A stretch of DNA of 64,000 bases from Bacteroidales bacterium (GCA_019416285.1 DXXM01000014.1:1-64000), one strand, 5' to 3'; positions 23,891 to 33,925 are shown, counted from the stretch's first letter. Notes: generated from the sequence alone by a model not told the origin. Translations and numbers: made by a program.

Positions 23891-24814
23891 ATGTCAACAA
23901 AGCGTTTTTCCCCCAAAGGCAACCTCTTGCTCTATCATGCCGGGGCCGCAGTTGCAGTCATGGCCTGGGGAGTCTCGTTCATTTCCACCAAAGTGCTCCT
24001 CGAAAGCGGACTGCACCCAATCGAGATCTACATTTACCGTTTCGCAATCGCCTACCTCGCAATGCTGCTCATCTGCCACAAGAAGATTCTGAGCAACTCG
24101 CTGCGCCATGAATTCATGTTCATGCTCTGCGGACTCTTCGGCGGCTCAATTTACTTCATATCGGAAAATGTGGCCCTCGAATACACCCTTGTCAGCAACG
24201 TGTCGCTTATCACATCGCTCTCGCCGCTGCTGACTGTGCTTCTCATCGGATTCATCTACAAGACCGACCGCGTCAGCAAGGAGACCATCCTCGGCTCCAT
24301 AGTCGCGTTTCTCGGCGTCGGACTTGTGATATTCAACAGCAGCTTCAATCTGAGCATAAAGCCCCTGGGCGACCTGCTCTCGCTCCTGGCAGCCTTCTGC
24401 TGGGCCATCTACAGCCTCATTCTCAAGAAACTCAACCCGCTCTACAGCGCCCTCTTCATCACCCGCAAGACATTCTTCTATGGCGTGCTGACGGCACTGC
24501 CATTCCTGCTTATCGAACCGCAGATCACACCTCCGACAGTGCTCGTGGAGCCCAAACTGCTACTCAACATTCTCTTCCTCGCCCTATTCTGCTCAATGTT
24601 CGCCTATCTCATGTGGGCAGCCATCATCGGCAAGATAGGAGCCGTCAAAGCATCCAACTACATGTATTTCCAGCCGGTAGTGACACTGGTGTTCTCCTTC
24701 ATCATACTCGGCGAGAAAATCTCGCTTATCGGATATACCGGATGCGCGATGATTCTCCTCGGCGTGTGGATGTCGGACTATCTGCAGAAACGTAAATTAC
24801 GCACAATACAATAA
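23891..24814 (+). CDS. EamA/DMT-superfamily transporter
   Basis: The 307-residue inner-membrane protein has ten predicted helices in two EamA repeats. The first covers about 10-150 (GVSFISTKVLLESG, IYIYRFAIAYLAML), the second about 165-300 (LLSLLAAFCWAIYSLILKKL, YMYFQPVVTLVFSFIILGE). The family exports metabolites or amino acids; the substrate is not predictable. ATG 23891 is chosen because it begins just before the first helix; an in-frame ATG at 23843 would add 16 basic residues. Confidence 0.88.
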   Translation: MSTKRFSPKGNLLLYHAGAAVAVMAWGVSFISTKVLLESGLHPIEIYIYRFAIAYLAMLLICHKKILSNSLRHEFMFMLCGLFGGSIYFISENVALEYTLVSNVSLITSLSPLLTVLLIGFIYKTDRVSKETILGSIVAFLGVGLVIFNSSFNLSIKPLGDLLSLLAAFCWAIYSLILKKLNPLYSALFITRKTFFYGVLTALPFLLIEPQITPPTVLVEPKLLLNILFLALFCSMFAYLMWAAIIGKIGAVKASNYMYFQPVVTLVFSFIILGEKISLIGYTGCAMILLGVWMSDYLQKRKLRTIQ

Positions 24815-24843
24815 ACCAAATCAGTTTACCCATCTACCCCATC

Positions 24844-27800
24844 ATGAAGAAATCTCTGTTAAGCCTTCTATGTCTCGGCACAGTGTTCGGGGCAGGCGCC
24901 ATCACTCCGCTCTGGCTCCGCGATGTACGCATCTCGCCCGACGGCACGAAAATCGCCTTCACCTATAAGGGCGACATCTACACCGTCCCCACCGCCGGAG
25001 GACAGGCCCGGCTGCTGACAGCTCAGCCCGGCACACTGGAATCGGAACCCGTGTGGTCACCCGACAGTAAAAAAATCGCTTTTGCCTCAGACCGTGAAGG
25101 CTCTAACGACGTATTCATCGTGGACGCCGACGGAGGCGAGGCAACACGCCTGACTTCCAACTCCGCCGCAGAACTGCCCCAGGCCTTCAGCCCCGACGGA
25201 AAATATGTGCTCTACTCAGCCTCCATCCAGGACGCTCCCTCCGCCCACCTCTTCCCCGCAGCATGGCAGACCGAGCTCTACGCCGTGCCCGTGGCCGGCG
25301 GACGTCCGCGCCAGGTGCTCTCCACTCCCGCCGACGCAATGAGCTTCCTCCCGGACGGCAAGTCATTTGTCTATGTCGACCGCAAGGGAGGCGAGGACCA
25401 GTGGCGCAAACACCACACCTCGTCCGTCACCCGCGACATCTGGAAATATGACGCGGCCTCCAAGAAGCACACGAACATCACCGCCCACGCCGGCGAGGAC
25501 CGCAGCCCGGTGCTCTCGACCGACGGCAAGACGCTCTACTTCCTCAGCGAGCGCGACGGCGGCTCATTCAATGTCTACTCCCTCCCCCTGGCCGACCCCT
25601 CCAAGGTCAACGCCCTCACGGATTTCAAGACACATCCCGTCCGCTTCCTCTCGCGCAGCAACGACGGTACTCTCGCCTTCACCTACGACGGTGAAATCTA
25701 CACCATGCGCGACGGCGCCAAGCCCGCAAAGGTGAAGATTGACCTCATCGCTGACCAGGCTGACCCGACCTACGTGCGCTCGTTCACCACCGGCTCTCGC
25801 GGAGCAGTGCCCTCGCCCGACGGCAAGCAGGTGGCCTTCACCAACCGCGGCGACGTGTTCGTGACCTCCGTAGAGTATCCCACAACCCGCCAGATTACCG
25901 CCACTCCCGGCGGCGAGAGCGCAGTGGAATGGGGCACAGACAACCGCACCCTCTACTACACCTCTGACCGCGACGGATATTTCAACATCTACCGTGCCAC
26001 CATCGGCCGCGCCGAGGACCCCAACTTCGCCAACGCCACCCTCATCAACGAAGAGCCTCTCTTCAAGGGCAACGACAGGATAGACCGCGCCAATCCCGTG
26101 ATTTCGCCCGACGGCAAGAAGATGGCCTTCCTGCTCGGACGCCGCGACATCGCCGTGATGGACCTCGCGTCGGGCAAGGTGACACAGCTCACCCACGGCA
26201 ACGTGTGGAACTCGCGCAGCAGCGGCATCAACTACTCGTGGTCGCCCGACAGCAAATGGCTCGCCGCCTCTGTCGACATGCACCGCCGCAGCCCCTATTT
26301 CGACATCGCCATCATCAACGCCACAACCGGCGAAATCACCAATATCACCAACTCGTCATACTCCGACACCAATCCCCGCTGGGTGATGGGAGGCGACGCC
26401 ATCCTCTTCACCAGCGACCGCTACGGCATGCGCAGCCAGGCATCATGGGGTTCGCAGGATGACATCTTCCTCGTGTTCACCAACCAGGCCGCCTACGACC
26501 GCTACCGTCTCTCGCCCGAAGACTTCGCTCTTGTCAACGAAATGAAGGCTGCAAAGAAGAAGGACGGCGCCAAGGCATCGGCTGACAAGAAAAACGCTTC
26601 GGCCGACAAGAAAAACAATGATAAGAAGGACGACGCCAAGGCCGACGACAGCAAGAAGGCATCCGAAAAGAAGGATGTTAAAATCGAGCTCGACGGCATC
26701 AGTGACCGCATTGTCCGTCTGACCCCCTTCTCCTCGGAAGTGGCCGACTGCTATGTCGACGACAAGGGTGAGACTCTGTGGTTCCTCTCGGCTTTCGACG
26801 ACGGCTATGACCTCTGGAAGAAAGACCTCCGCAAAGGCGACATCTCAATGGCCAACAAGCTCAACGCCGGCGCCCTCTCGATGATTCCCGACGCCGCAGG
26901 CAAGAACCTCTTCCTCCTCGGCGGCACGTCGATGCGCAAAATGGCGCTTCCCGGCGGAAAGATGGAGCGCATCAGCTTCAGCGGCCGTCAGAAGCTCAAC
27001 CCCGCAGCCGAGCGCGACTATCTCTATGACTATATGCTCAAGGAGGTCGATGCCCGCTTTTTCATGCCCGACATGAACGGCTGCGACTGGAAAGCTATGG
27101 GCGAGGCTTACCGCAAGTTCCTCCCTCACATCAACAACAACCATGATTTCGCTGAACTCGCAAGCGAGATTCTCGGCGAGCTCAACATCTCGCACTCCGG
27201 CGGCCGCCACCACTCTCCCGTGCGCTCCGACGAGCCCACAGCATCACTCGGCCTCCTCTACGACCTCACCTATATGGGTCCCGGCCTGAAGGTGGGCAGC
27301 ATCGTGGCCAAAGGTCCCTTCGGAGGTGCTGACACAAAGATGGTGCCCGGCTCGGTCATCACCGCAATCAACGGCCAGACAATCGGCAGCGACAGCGACT
27401 ACACTCCGCTCTTCAACGGCATAGCCAACCGTAAGACACTCGTCAGCTTCACTCTCCCCTCGGGCGAGAAGGTCGAGGAAGTAGTGCTCCCCATCTCGTC
27501 TGCAGCGCTCACCGGCCTGCTCTATCAGCGCTGGGTCGACCGCAACGCTGAACTCGTCGACTCGCTCTCCGGCGGTCGTCTCGGCTACGTCCACATCAAG
27601 GCTATGAACGACGAAAGCTACCGTCCGATGTATGCCAAGCTCCTCGGCAAATACAATGACTGCGACGGTGTAATCATCGACACCCGCTACAACGGCGGCG
27701 GCCGCATGCACGAGGACATCGAGGTGCTCTTCAGCGGCAAGAAATATCTCAATCAGGAAATCAAGGGTGAAGTAGTGGGCGAAATGCCCTCGCGCCGCTG

Positions 27801-28143
27801 GAACAAGCCTTCAGTCATGCTTACCTCCGAGGCCAACTACTCCAACGCACACGGCACTCCCTGGGTCTACCGTCATGTAGGCATCGGCAAGATTGTCGGC
27901 GCTCCCGTCCCCGGCACCATGAGCTCCGTGAACTGGATTACAATGCAGGACCCCACGCTCGTGTTCGGTATCCCCGTAATCGGCTTCAAGACCGCCGAAG
28001 GCAACTATCTTGAAAACACCCAGCTCGAACCCGATGTGAAGGTGCTCAACGACCCCTCGCGCATCATCTACGGTATCGACGATCAGATTTCCGCCGCCGT
28101 CAACACCCTCCTCAAAGACATCGACGCCCAGAAGAAGAAATAA
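24844..28143 (+). CDS. Tricorn-like S41 protease (beta-propeller, PDZ, peptidase)
   Basis: The 1099-residue exported protease has a signal peptide (residues 1-19). WD40-like beta-propeller repeats (about 20-560) repeatedly show SPDGKK/ SPDSK and YTSDRDGY. A Lys/Asp/Ala-rich charged insert spans about 573-618. The C-terminal part holds a PDZ segment (about 800-880) and the peptidase core. Catalytic residues align with archaeal tricorn: S783-H784 (NISHSGG), nucleophile S1000 (ANYSNAHG) and E1052 (TAEGNY). The residue after the nucleophile is Asn where tricorn has Asp. It probably trims peptides in the periplasm. Strong hairpins follow. Confidence 0.92.
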   Translation: MKKSLLSLLCLGTVFGAGAITPLWLRDVRISPDGTKIAFTYKGDIYTVPTAGGQARLLTAQPGTLESEPVWSPDSKKIAFASDREGSNDVFIVDADGGEATRLTSNSAAELPQAFSPDGKYVLYSASIQDAPSAHLFPAAWQTELYAVPVAGGRPRQVLSTPADAMSFLPDGKSFVYVDRKGGEDQWRKHHTSSVTRDIWKYDAASKKHTNITAHAGEDRSPVLSTDGKTLYFLSERDGGSFNVYSLPLADPSKVNALTDFKTHPVRFLSRSNDGTLAFTYDGEIYTMRDGAKPAKVKIDLIADQADPTYVRSFTTGSRGAVPSPDGKQVAFTNRGDVFVTSVEYPTTRQITATPGGESAVEWGTDNRTLYYTSDRDGYFNIYRATIGRAEDPNFANATLINEEPLFKGNDRIDRANPVISPDGKKMAFLLGRRDIAVMDLASGKVTQLTHGNVWNSRSSGINYSWSPDSKWLAASVDMHRRSPYFDIAIINATTGEITNITNSSYSDTNPRWVMGGDAILFTSDRYGMRSQASWGSQDDIFLVFTNQAAYDRYRLSPEDFALVNEMKAAKKKDGAKASADKKNASADKKNNDKKDDAKADDSKKASEKKDVKIELDGISDRIVRLTPFSSEVADCYVDDKGETLWFLSAFDDGYDLWKKDLRKGDISMANKLNAGALSMIPDAAGKNLFLLGGTSMRKMALPGGKMERISFSGRQKLNPAAERDYLYDYMLKEVDARFFMPDMNGCDWKAMGEAYRKFLPHINNNHDFAELASEILGELNISHSGGRHHSPVRSDEPTASLGLLYDLTYMGPGLKVGSIVAKGPFGGADTKMVPGSVITAINGQTIGSDSDYTPLFNGIANRKTLVSFTLPSGEKVEEVVLPISSAALTGLLYQRWVDRNAELVDSLSGGRLGYVHIKAMNDESYRPMYAKLLGKYNDCDGVIIDTRYNGGGRMHEDIEVLFSGKKYLNQEIKGEVVGEMPSRRWNKPSVMLTSEANYSNAHGTPWVYRHVGIGKIVGAPVPGTMSSVNWITMQDPTLVFGIPVIGFKTAEGNYLENTQLEPDVKVLNDPSRIIYGIDDQISAAVNTLLKDIDAQKKK

Positions 28144-28158
28144 CCGTGCCGACGGACT

Positions 28159-28190
28159 CTGTGAGGATGTTGCAAAATACATCCTCACAG
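28159..28190 (+). terminator. Hairpin after the tricorn gene
   Basis: CTGTGAGGATGT (28159-28170) pairs perfectly with ACATCCTCACAG (28179-28190) around an 8-nt loop, 15 bp past the stop codon. No T-run follows, so it may protect the 3' end rather than terminate. Confidence 0.6.
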
Positions 28191-28198
28191 CCTGTCCG

Positions 28199-28225
28199 GT
28201 AGGGACATTTTAAAAAACGTCCACA
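28199..28225. repeat. 27-bp palindromic intergenic repeat, copy 2
   Basis: This is the inverted-orientation copy of 7481-7507, with three differences, all in the central AT block. The outer GTAGGGAC and GTCCACA are unchanged. Confidence 0.75.
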
Positions 28226-28247
28226 ACTACAAAGCAACAGGTCACAC

Positions 28248-28303
28248 AAAAAACAGAAGGTAATCCAGCCCGATTCAGTTCGGGGGATTACCTTCTGTTT
28301 TTT
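28248..28303. terminator. Bidirectional terminator between tricorn gene and ftsZ
   Basis: A 19-bp perfect stem, AAAAAACAGAAGGTAATCC (28248-28266) with its complement (28285-28303), gives U-tracts in both directions. It ends both the tricorn transcript and the long division-cluster transcript. Confidence 0.92.
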
Positions 28304-28347
28304 GCGTCCCTGCGCTATATGAATGGCTGCGGGAGTATTGGTTTGGT

Positions 28348-29820
28348 TTATCCGAATACGAATGTCTGCGAGGCTGAATTACTGTTGTTGTGGCCGGGAG
28401 CGCTGTGGAGGCCGGATTCGATGGCGCCGTTGCGTACGTCTTCGACAATCTTGCGGTCACGCTTGTAGGTGGGATAGTTTTCAAGAATATCGCAGATAGC
28501 ATCGTCATCGAGCTGGTTCACACCGAGGATGATGGTCGAGGGGCGGTTTTTGCCTTCGGTCAGATCCTTGATTTTATTCAGGCCGTATTCGTCAATCAGA
28601 CGTGTGTCAGGAACCTCGACGGTAGCTTCCTTGGCGGGAGCCGCGGGAGCCGGGTGATGGGTAGCAGGCGCTCCCTGAGCCACAGGATTATTGCCCTGAG
28701 CGGAAGCCTTGACAGAGGCCGGAGGCGCCGGAGGGGTGGCCGGACGCGAGCCGGGACGTCCGCCAGTAAAGCCAAAGCCTCCACCACTCTTCATGATTTC
28801 ATCCTCCTCGTCGCTGAGAGTCACGTCGAAACCTGCGGCGAGAATAGTCATCTTCACGCCGTTGCCAAGCGATTCATCGAAGCCCACACCCCAGATTACA
28901 TCGACCTCCGTGGTGATCGAGGCGATGAAATCGGTGATTTCACGGGTCTCGCTCATGAGGAACTTGTCCTCGGCATTGGGATTGAAATAGAGGTTGAAGA
29001 GGAGCTTTTTCGAGCCGAGAATGTCGCGGTTTTTCAGGAGCGGTGAGTTGAGAGCGTCCTGAATGGCCTGTGTGACACGTCCCTCACCCTCGCCGTAGCC
29101 GGTCGAGATGATGGCGGCGCCCCCGTCGCGCAGAGTGGTGTCGACGTCGTTGAAGTCAAGGTTTATGAGGCCGTTGCAGGTGATGAGTTCCGAGATGGAG
29201 CGGGCGGCGATTGAGAGGGTGTCGTCCGCCTTGCCGAATGCGTTGAGGAAGTCGAGGTCGCCGTAGATTTCGCCGAGGCGCTCGTTGTTGATTACCAGGA
29301 GCGCGTCGACATGCTTGGCCATCTCGTCGGCACCGGCGATAGCCTTCTTGATTTTCTTCTGACCTTCGAAAAGGAAGGGAATGGTGACGATACCGATAGT
29401 GAGCAGACCGCGCTCCTTGGCTATACGGGCCACGACGGGAGCAGCACCGGTGCCGGTGCCACCGCCCATACCGGCGGTGATGAACACCATCTTGGTCTGG
29501 TCGTCGAAGAGAGCGGCAATCTCGTCGGCACTCTCCTCGGCGAAGTCGCGCGCCTTCTCAGGCTTGTTGCCGGCACCGAGGCCGTCGCCGATTTCGAGAG
29601 TGTGGGGAACCTGCGAGTGGCAGAGGGTCTGACGGTCGGTGTTGATATTTACAAACGACACATTCTTGATGCCCTGGACATACATGTGGTTTACGGCATT
29701 GTTGCCGCCGCCGCCCACACCGATTGCCATTATGTTGCAGGCAAGGTCCGAGGCCATATTGTTGCCCTTGAAGGCGGAAGTGTCTGAGATATCCTGATTA
29801 TATGTCTTGTTTTCGTCCAT
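28348..29820 (-). CDS. ftsZ: Cell division protein FtsZ
   Basis: This tubulin-like GTPase polymerises into the cytokinetic ring. The 490-residue protein has the signature GGGTGTG (AGMGGGTGTGAAP), NTDRQTL and the T7 loop NLDFNDV. After the globular domain (ends about 345) comes a Pro/Ala/Gly-rich linker (about 350-410) and a longer C-terminal region ending FVFG. In Bacteroidota the C-terminus is extended like this. Last gene of the cluster, 71 bp after ftsA. Confidence 0.98.
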   Translation of the reverse strand: MDENKTYNQDISDTSAFKGNNMASDLACNIMAIGVGGGGNNAVNHMYVQGIKNVSFVNINTDRQTLCHSQVPHTLEIGDGLGAGNKPEKARDFAEESADEIAALFDDQTKMVFITAGMGGGTGTGAAPVVARIAKERGLLTIGIVTIPFLFEGQKKIKKAIAGADEMAKHVDALLVINNERLGEIYGDLDFLNAFGKADDTLSIAARSISELITCNGLINLDFNDVDTTLRDGGAAIISTGYGEGEGRVTQAIQDALNSPLLKNRDILGSKKLLFNLYFNPNAEDKFLMSETREITDFIASITTEVDVIWGVGFDESLGNGVKMTILAAGFDVTLSDEEDEIMKSGGGFGFTGGRPGSRPATPPAPPASVKASAQGNNPVAQGAPATHHPAPAAPAKEATVEVPDTRLIDEYGLNKIKDLTEGKNRPSTIILGVNQLDDDAICDILENYPTYKRDRKIVEDVRNGAIESGLHSAPGHNNSNSASQTFVFG

Positions 29821-29891
29821 TTTTCGTTGCGTAAGTAAGTGTGGTAGTTGATTGTGCGTTTTTTAGGAGTTATTGAAACGTATATTTGGAA

Positions 29892-31532
29892 TTATCTGTC
29901 GTCATTGTCAGGTTCATCATCCTCGACAGGTTCGGTCATGAGCGAGACCACACGGTCGCGGAGGGCACCCCATGCGCGCGAGAAACCGCCGGGTTTCCTG
30001 GCAGGTTGTACGGAAGGCTGCTCATGCTGCTCCTGATTAGCCTGCACGGTGATGTTACGAGCCTGCTCGCCGTAGGGATTGCTCGGACGCTGCTGATAGC
30101 CTTCGCGTGGAGCGGCCTGAGTCTGCACAGTCTGCTGGGGCCGCTGATAGGGCTGCTGGGCCGGAGCCTGAGGCTGATACTGCTGCTCGGCGCCCTGCTG
30201 AACCTGCTGCGGCTGATAGGGAGAGGCGGCGGGAGCGGCAGGCTGATAGGGCTGCTGAGCCTGCGAGGGAGCGGGCTGCTGGGGCGCCTGCTGCTGGTAG
30301 GGATACTGATAGGTTCCCTGCTGGTAGGCCGGCTGCTGAGGCTGTACGGGCTGCGAGGGTGCGGTATAGGCGTGTTCCGGAGTCAGACGTCCCATGCACT
30401 CGCGTACATTGCGTTCACGGGCGGCGGCAGCGAGGATGGAGATGACGTCGACATGGTCTGTGGCGTTCACGCGGCCGTCGAGGATGCGCAGGCGGTTGAC
30501 GGGAGAGCCGAAGCGGACCTTCATAGTAGTCTGGTTTCCGAGACGCTGGTCAAAGCCTGTGAGCTTTGAGCCACGGCCCACGAGCACAATGCCGGCGGGG
30601 AGTTTGTCGGGTGTCAGGCCGGCATATTTGATCTGCTCGTTGACATTGGCGATGATTTCGCCTGCGCGGGCAGAGACGTAGTTGTTGATCATATTGAAGT
30701 CCACGCCGGTGGTATAGGGGTTGCCCATCGGTTCGTTGACCACAAAGGCGTTTCCGCCCTCGATTTTGAGCTCCTCGGCGCGCTCTTCGAGATAGTTGAG
30801 CGCGGTGATGTCGCGGGTGATGTTACGTGAGCCCATGGGGATGGTGGAGAGGTAGACGAGGACGCCGTTCTTGTAGATGGACACCGTGGTGGTGTCGGCA
30901 CCGAAGTCCACGAGCATACAGCCCTGACGCTTCTCCTCGGGATAGAGCACCAGATCGGCCTCGACCAGCGGACGGACGAAGATATCGTTAACGTTCAGAT
31001 GCAGGCGCTCGTCACACACCACATTGAGGTTTCTCATGAGCTGGTTGCGGCAACTGATGAGGTTAAGGCGTGCGGACACGTGCGAACCGAAGGTCCCGAC
31101 CGGTGCGCGGGTGGGAAGATTGTCGACACGGAACTCCTTGGGAGTGACGCCGATTATCGAGCGCTCGTGGAGCTGATAGCCCAGAGCCTCGGCGGTCATG
31201 TCGGCTATAAGGTCGTTGGTGATTTCCATATCCGAAGGCAGACGGCGCTCGATTTCGATATCCTGTGCCATGAGAGATCGACCGCCGACAGAGACGTAGA
31301 CCCCTGTCACCTTGCGCTGCGGCTCACGCTGCTCAAGGCGGTTTATTACGTCGCGGATAGCCGTTGTGGTCTCGACGACATTGCGGATGCAGCCGTAGCG
31401 GACGGCATCAGTGAGCTTCTCCTCCTCGACAGCCTTGACGCTCAGGGCTCCTGAGGCATCGACGGTGCCGATTGCTCCTTTGATTTTCGAGCTCCCTATT
31501 TCGAGAGCCACTATATATTTCTCTTCTTCCAT
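29892..31532 (-). CDS. ftsA: Cell division protein FtsA with long Gln/Pro-rich linker
   Basis: This actin-like protein anchors FtsZ to the membrane. The core (about 1-380) is normal: VALEIGSSKIKGAIG, LVDFGADTTTVSIY and GIVLVGRGSKLTGF. An unusual linker of about 130 residues (about 385-510) then follows, dominated by Gln, Pro, Tyr and Ala (units like QQPYQ and PQAPAQQP). The membrane-targeting helix is at about 515-533 (GGFSRAWGALRDRVVSL) and is followed by an acidic tail (EDDEPDNDDR) instead of ending the protein. Total 546 residues against about 420 in E. coli. Confidence 0.96.
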   Translation of the reverse strand: MEEEKYIVALEIGSSKIKGAIGTVDASGALSVKAVEEEKLTDAVRYGCIRNVVETTTAIRDVINRLEQREPQRKVTGVYVSVGGRSLMAQDIEIERRLPSDMEITNDLIADMTAEALGYQLHERSIIGVTPKEFRVDNLPTRAPVGTFGSHVSARLNLISCRNQLMRNLNVVCDERLHLNVNDIFVRPLVEADLVLYPEEKRQGCMLVDFGADTTTVSIYKNGVLVYLSTIPMGSRNITRDITALNYLEERAEELKIEGGNAFVVNEPMGNPYTTGVDFNMINNYVSARAGEIIANVNEQIKYAGLTPDKLPAGIVLVGRGSKLTGFDQRLGNQTTMKVRFGSPVNRLRILDGRVNATDHVDVISILAAAARERNVRECMGRLTPEHAYTAPSQPVQPQQPAYQQGTYQYPYQQQAPQQPAPSQAQQPYQPAAPAASPYQPQQVQQGAEQQYQPQAPAQQPYQRPQQTVQTQAAPREGYQQRPSNPYGEQARNITVQANQEQHEQPSVQPARKPGGFSRAWGALRDRVVSLMTEPVEDDEPDNDDR

Positions 31533-31571
31533 GGGGATATGGTGTTGTATTTTTTTGACAGCGTTATGTTG

Positions 31572-32474
31572 TTAGTTCAGTTGTTTTGCCGGAATCGGCT
31601 TTTCGGAGTGGGCTTTCACGCCGGGGACAGTCTGACCGGGGGCCACATCATCGCCTGCGAGCATGGTGCCGGTGTCGACCGCCTCGTCGTCGTCATACTT
31701 TATGGTCTCCACCCGCTGCGGTGCGCGGCGGCGTTTGGAGGCCACGAGCTGACCGTTCCACTTGAGGGTGAGGGTGTCGTATTTCTCCCATCCCTGAAGC
31801 GGAAGCACTTCGGAGTAGAATTTCTTCAGACGGGCGAACTTGTCGTCGAAATTGTTTGGGGCGCCGATGTTGATTACATGCTCGCGTATCACGGGGATGA
31901 GGATGATGTCGTTGGGCGACTTCACCTTTATCATGGAGATGTAGGCGTTCCACACCGAGTCATTCGAGATATAGCTCAGGAGAGGCAGCAGCGACGCGGG
32001 AGTGAAAGTCGAGTCATTGCTCTCGAAATGGCCCTCGATGACGGGGACATCCTTATGATAGCGGGCATCGGCGCTGACGCGCTTGCCGGCGCGGTTGATA
32101 TAGTATGACTCACCGGAGTCGAATATGCGTGCGACGGGGATTATCGGCGTCGCCTTGATGCGGATTGTGCCGTCGGTGAGTCTGACCACCTCGACGTCCT
32201 CTATTTTGTCGAGGTCGAGAAGGTGGCGGCGTATGGTCTGGGTATTGATGTTGGCGAGCGCCATTCCCGGAGCCTTTTCAGGGAGGGAATCGAGTTCGCG
32301 TGCAAGCTCGCCGGGGGTCACGAAACGCTGCTGGCCGTCGCCGTCACCACCCTCGACCGTGATTTCAAAGGCGCGGCAGAGCTGGGTGTCGGGCTCGGAT
32401 GCGGTCATGGTGAGGGCTATCACGAGATAGGCCGCAAGCATAAGCGAGAATATGACTTTGAGATAGCGAGACAT
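31572..32474 (-). CDS. ftsQ: Cell division protein FtsQ/DivIB
   Basis: The 300-residue bitopic protein has one N-terminal transmembrane helix (about 6-25, YLKVIFSLMLAAYLVIAL) and a periplasmic part with a POTRA-like segment (about 35-115, FVTPGELARELDSL, VEVVRLTDGTIRI). It links FtsB/FtsL to the septal synthase. Sequence is poorly conserved in the phylum; the identification leans on size, topology and position between murC and ftsA. Confidence 0.88.
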   Translation of the reverse strand: MSRYLKVIFSLMLAAYLVIALTMTASEPDTQLCRAFEITVEGGDGDGQQRFVTPGELARELDSLPEKAPGMALANINTQTIRRHLLDLDKIEDVEVVRLTDGTIRIKATPIIPVARIFDSGESYYINRAGKRVSADARYHKDVPVIEGHFESNDSTFTPASLLPLLSYISNDSVWNAYISMIKVKSPNDIILIPVIREHVINIGAPNNFDDKFARLKKFYSEVLPLQGWEKYDTLTLKWNGQLVASKRRRAPQRVETIKYDDDEAVDTGTMLAGDDVAPGQTVPGVKAHSEKPIPAKQLN

Positions 32475-32498
32475 CTGTTAAATAAGCATTTTTATGTG

Positions 32499-33887
32499 TT
32501 AGCTGTTAAGCGAGGCTATTATCTCCGGAATGAAGGTGTTGATATCGCCTGCGCCGAGGGTCAGTAGGATGTCAAAGTTACGATTTTTCAGCGTTTCCAC
32601 CAATTTTTCTTTGCCAATTAAGATTTTATCCCCGCATTTAACATTTGCGAAGATAATCTCCGAGCTCACACCCTCGATAGGCTTCTCGCGGGCGGGATAG
32701 ATGTCGAGAAGGATAAGCGAATCAGCGGCGGAGAGAGCGTCGGCGAAATCAGGGGCGAAATCGCGTGTGCGCGTATAGAGATGGGGCTGGAAAGCCACGG
32801 TGAGGCGGCGTCCGGGATAGAGAGCCTTGACAGATTCGATTGACTTGCGGATTTCCTCGGGGTGATGGGCATAGTCGTCGATTATGACGTGGCCCGTACC
32901 GTTGTGCTCCTTGAGGTGGGTCTCGAAACGGCGCTTGGTGCCGCGGTAGCTGTTGATGGCCTGGCGCACAATCTCGGGATCCCATGCGCTGGTAAGGCAG
33001 ATGGCTGCGGCGGCTGCGATGGCGTTTTCCACGTTGACCTCAACGGGGACACCGAGGTTGATGTTGCGGATGGTGCCGCGGGGTGTCACAAGGTCGAATG
33101 TGATTGTTCCGGGCGCGCGGCGCACGTAGGCGGCATGGAAGTCACCCTTGTCGCGCGAATAGGAGTAGACTCTCACTCCCTCCCGCGGACGGGGCTTGAG
33201 CTTGAGATTCTCATGGATTATGAGCGCTCCGTCGGGGCGGATGAGCTCTGTGAAATGAGCGAAGCTTTCAAGATAGGCTTCCTCGGTGCCGTAGATGTCG
33301 AGATGGTCCGGGTCGGTGGCGGTGATTACGGCGATGTAGGGGGTCAGATGGTGAAACGAGCGGTCAAACTCGTCGGCCTCGATGACGCTGAAGTCCGAAG
33401 AGGGACTGAGCAGGAAATTCGTGCCGTAGTTGATGAGCTCGCCGCCGAGGAAGGCATTGCACCCAACCGAACCGCTGTTGAGGATGTGGGCGGCCATCGA
33501 CGATGTGGTGGTCTTGCCGTGTGTGCCGGCGAAGCAGAGCGAGCGCGAGTTGCGGGTGATGAGGCCCAGGACGGCGGCACGCTTGAGAATATCGAAACCG
33601 TTGTCGCGGAACCAGGCGAGAATCGGCATATCGGCGGGGACGGCCGGAGTGTAGACAACCAGTGTGTCGGCCGGATTGCGGAAGGAGGCCGGGATGCTGT
33701 CGGGATTCTCCTCAAAGCCTATCTCGACACCTTCGGCGCGGAGCTCGTCGGTCAGAGCGGTAGGTGTGCGGTCGTAGCCTGCCACGTTTTTGCCTTTAGC
33801 GAGAAAATAGCGCTCAAGGGCGGCCATGCCGATGCCGCCGGCACCGACGAAATATATGTTCTGTATTTTGGATAAATCAGGATTCAT
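32499..33887 (-). CDS. murC: UDP-N-acetylmuramate-L-alanine ligase
   Basis: It adds L-Ala to UDP-MurNAc using ATP in the cytosol. The 462-residue Mur ligase has an N-terminal Rossmann motif (YFVGAGGIGMAAL), the ATP loop AGTHGKTTTSS, DDYAHHPEEI in the central domain and a C-terminal ligase domain. The ATG at 33887 is 38 bp after the murG stop. Order murG-murC-ftsQ is standard. Confidence 0.97.
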   Translation of the reverse strand: MNPDLSKIQNIYFVGAGGIGMAALERYFLAKGKNVAGYDRTPTALTDELRAEGVEIGFEENPDSIPASFRNPADTLVVYTPAVPADMPILAWFRDNGFDILKRAAVLGLITRNSRSLCFAGTHGKTTTSSMAAHILNSGSVGCNAFLGGELINYGTNFLLSPSSDFSVIEADEFDRSFHHLTPYIAVITATDPDHLDIYGTEEAYLESFAHFTELIRPDGALIIHENLKLKPRPREGVRVYSYSRDKGDFHAAYVRRAPGTITFDLVTPRGTIRNINLGVPVEVNVENAIAAAAAICLTSAWDPEIVRQAINSYRGTKRRFETHLKEHNGTGHVIIDDYAHHPEEIRKSIESVKALYPGRRLTVAFQPHLYTRTRDFAPDFADALSAADSLILLDIYPAREKPIEGVSSEIIFANVKCGDKILIGKEKLVETLKNRNFDILLTLGAGDINTFIPEIIASLNS

Positions 33888-33925
33888 GATATATGCTGAT
33901 GTGATGATTATAAATGATGGAGATG

